Of a stretch of 7,137 bases of DNA, positions 6,577 through 7,137 are shown one piece after another. The notes below the pieces were generated by a model that did no database searches, was not told the DNA's origin, and worked only from the letters and a program-made list of their open reading frames with translations. The translations under genes and the position numbers were made by a program. The stretch's first letter is position 1; each line of letters starts with the position of its first letter. Source of the stretch: an uncultured Mucispirillum sp. (lineage in GTDB: Bacteria; Chrysiogenota; Deferribacteres; Deferribacterales; Mucispirillaceae); NCBI GenBank assembly GCA_947177675.1, contig CAMWVK010000074.1, positions 1 through 7,137 on the forward strand. The letters are read 5' to 3'.

Positions 6577-6605
6577 ATATTAATACTAAAAATTAAAAAA
6601 GTAAA
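6577..6605 (-). promoter_or_regulatory. Possible weak leuC operon promoter
   Basis: On the minus strand TTTACT (6605-6600) and TAATAT (6582-6577) are separated by 17 nt; each hexamer matches the consensus at four of six positions. The start would be near 6570, giving a leader of about 33 nt with the GAGG site. In DNA this AT-rich such matches arise easily, so this is only the best candidate. It lies back-to-back with the stronger plus-strand promoter, with 7 bp between their -35 boxes. Confidence 0.35.
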
Positions 6606-6612
6606 TAATCTA

Positions 6613-6641
6613 TTGATATTTTTTATTTGCAAGATTATACT
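6613..6641 (+). promoter_or_regulatory. Promoter of the 6673 small-ORF unit
   Basis: TTGATA (6613-6618), a 17-nt spacer and TATACT (6636-6641) match the sigma-70 consensus well. The start point near 6648 would give a leader of about 25 nt before the ATG at 6673. The TTG codon at 6661 would also lie inside this leader. Confidence 0.7.
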
Positions 6642-6672
6642 GTATTATTAAAAATACTTTTTGGATAGGGGT

Positions 6673-6900
6673 ATGAATAACCACAAATATAATTTTCCAG
6701 AAGATTTGCTTTATGAAAATATAGCAAAAGAAATGAATGGGAAAGAAAATTTTATTTCAAATAGAGGTTCTGTATTTCCACATGCCAGCATTAATAATGT
6801 AGATTTTAATGCACAACTTCCAGAGCAAAATACTTCAGATGATGACTTGCAAAAATATCTTGCAAAACTTCCAAAAACATTTGATGAGTGGACAAAATAA
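6673..6900 (+). CDS. Small acidic protein of unknown function
   Basis: This 75-aa protein is preferred from ATG 6673. The upstream in-frame TTG at 6661 has no ribosome site, while the ATG has AGGGG at 6667-6671. However, only one base separates AGGGG from the ATG, unusually close, so initiation may be inefficient or use another start; the next in-frame ATG is at 6733. The product has no signal peptide or membrane segment. It is polar, with an Asn/Glu-rich first half and a helix-prone acidic end (SDDDLQKYLAKLPKTFDEW). I recognise no family. A good promoter lies directly upstream. The next ORF starts 6 nt after the stop in the same frame, so the two could be an operon or the halves of one interrupted gene. 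Confidence 0.6.
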   Translation: MNNHKYNFPEDLLYENIAKEMNGKENFISNRGSVFPHASINNVDFNAQLPEQNTSDDDLQKYLAKLPKTFDEWTK

Positions 6901-6906
6901 ACTTTA

Positions 6907-7137
6907 ATGTCATATTGTATTAATACTTTTTTAAATGAATTAAATGATAACTATCCAGTATTTTTGGATATGGTGCAGAAAACATATTTATATTACAGCT
7001 ATCAGGAAAGTCTTTTATCAATAATATCTGGTACAAGAGAGTATAATATTGCCCATCATATAATGAATGAAATATTAAATAGTTTTTATGGTAGTAACCA
7101 AAATAAAACGATTATTAGTGATAATGCTGTTTTAAGC
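6907..7137 (+). CDS. Unknown protein, C-terminus beyond window
   Basis: The first 77 codons, from ATG 6907, are open to the right edge. The sequence is rich in Tyr, Leu, Asn and Ile and looks helical (FLNELNDNYPVFLDMVQKTY, then HHIMNEILNSFYG); no signal peptide, membrane segment or known motif is visible. There is no proper Shine-Dalgarno site: the nearest purine-rich stretch, GAGTGG at 6886-6891, is too far away. Translation may therefore depend on coupling to the upstream 75-aa ORF. Both ORFs are in the same frame and separated only by TAA ACT TTA, so a nonsense-interrupted longer gene is an alternative reading. Confidence 0.6.
   Translation, partial: MSYCINTFLNELNDNYPVFLDMVQKTYLYYSYQESLLSIISGTREYNIAHHIMNEILNSFYGSNQNKTIISDNAVLS

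Noticed and set aside
6448..6651. Plus-strand open frame across the leuC start and the intergenic gap
   Set aside because: It overlaps the leuC N-terminus antisense and then reads through AT-rich promoter DNA; the product looks like translated non-coding sequence.
6661..6672. TTG start at 6661 for the small acidic protein
   Set aside because: It has no upstream ribosome site, and the purine-rich AGGGG lies between it and the ATG at 6673, which fits the ATG better despite the short spacing.
6538..6672. Leucine attenuator or T-box leader before leuC
   Set aside because: There is no short ORF with a leucine-codon run, no T-box sequence and no terminator/antiterminator stems in this gap.

Overview
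The window is about 30% G+C, with standard bacterial signals: Shine-Dalgarno sites of the GGAG/AAGGGG type and sigma-70-like promoters. It is chromosomal, because it carries leucine biosynthesis genes. A lipoprotein signal, a cleavable signal peptide on a second protein and a membrane-anchored third protein fit a Gram-negative host. A low-GC Deferribacterota-type bacterium such as Mucispirillum is my best guess, from overall feel rather than from any search; treat it as tentative.

Layout. On the minus strand, reading from 2103 down to the left edge, a promoter drives a two-gene unit. The first gene encodes a 538-aa lipoprotein made almost wholly of RCC1-type beta-propeller repeats. The second, 17 nt downstream, encodes a PD-(D/E)XK nuclease-family protein cut by the window edge. 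The promoter is the most striking object here. It has a perfect -35 (TTGACA) and a perfect extended -10 (TGATATAAT), separated by a 15-nt spacer that contains an uninterrupted run of nine C (G on the + strand). Length change of this tract would move the spacer toward or away from the optimal 17 nt, which is the classic design of a phase-variable promoter.

Divergently, on the plus strand, a good promoter (TTGACA-16-TATACT) drives an orphan 388-aa membrane-anchored protein (2247-3413). A 406-bp non-coding stretch follows. It contains a 92-bp inverted-repeat element, a copy of a dispersed TGTCATTC...GAAGAATCTT type palindrome, and a hairpin that can end the opposing transcription unit.

On the minus strand 6537-3820 lies a compact operon, leuC-leuD plus a small secreted MORN/YwqK-like protein. 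LeuC and LeuD together form isopropylmalate isomerase (second step of leucine synthesis); both have all their key residues. The third gene has no evident link to leucine synthesis. On the right, divergent from leuC, a strong promoter (TTGATA-17-TATACT) drives a 75-aa orphan ORF. This is followed 6 nt later, in the same frame, by a second orphan ORF that runs off the window.

The hypothesis most worth following is that a surface RCC1 lipoprotein and a PD-(D/E)XK nuclease are co-expressed under one ON/OFF switching promoter.
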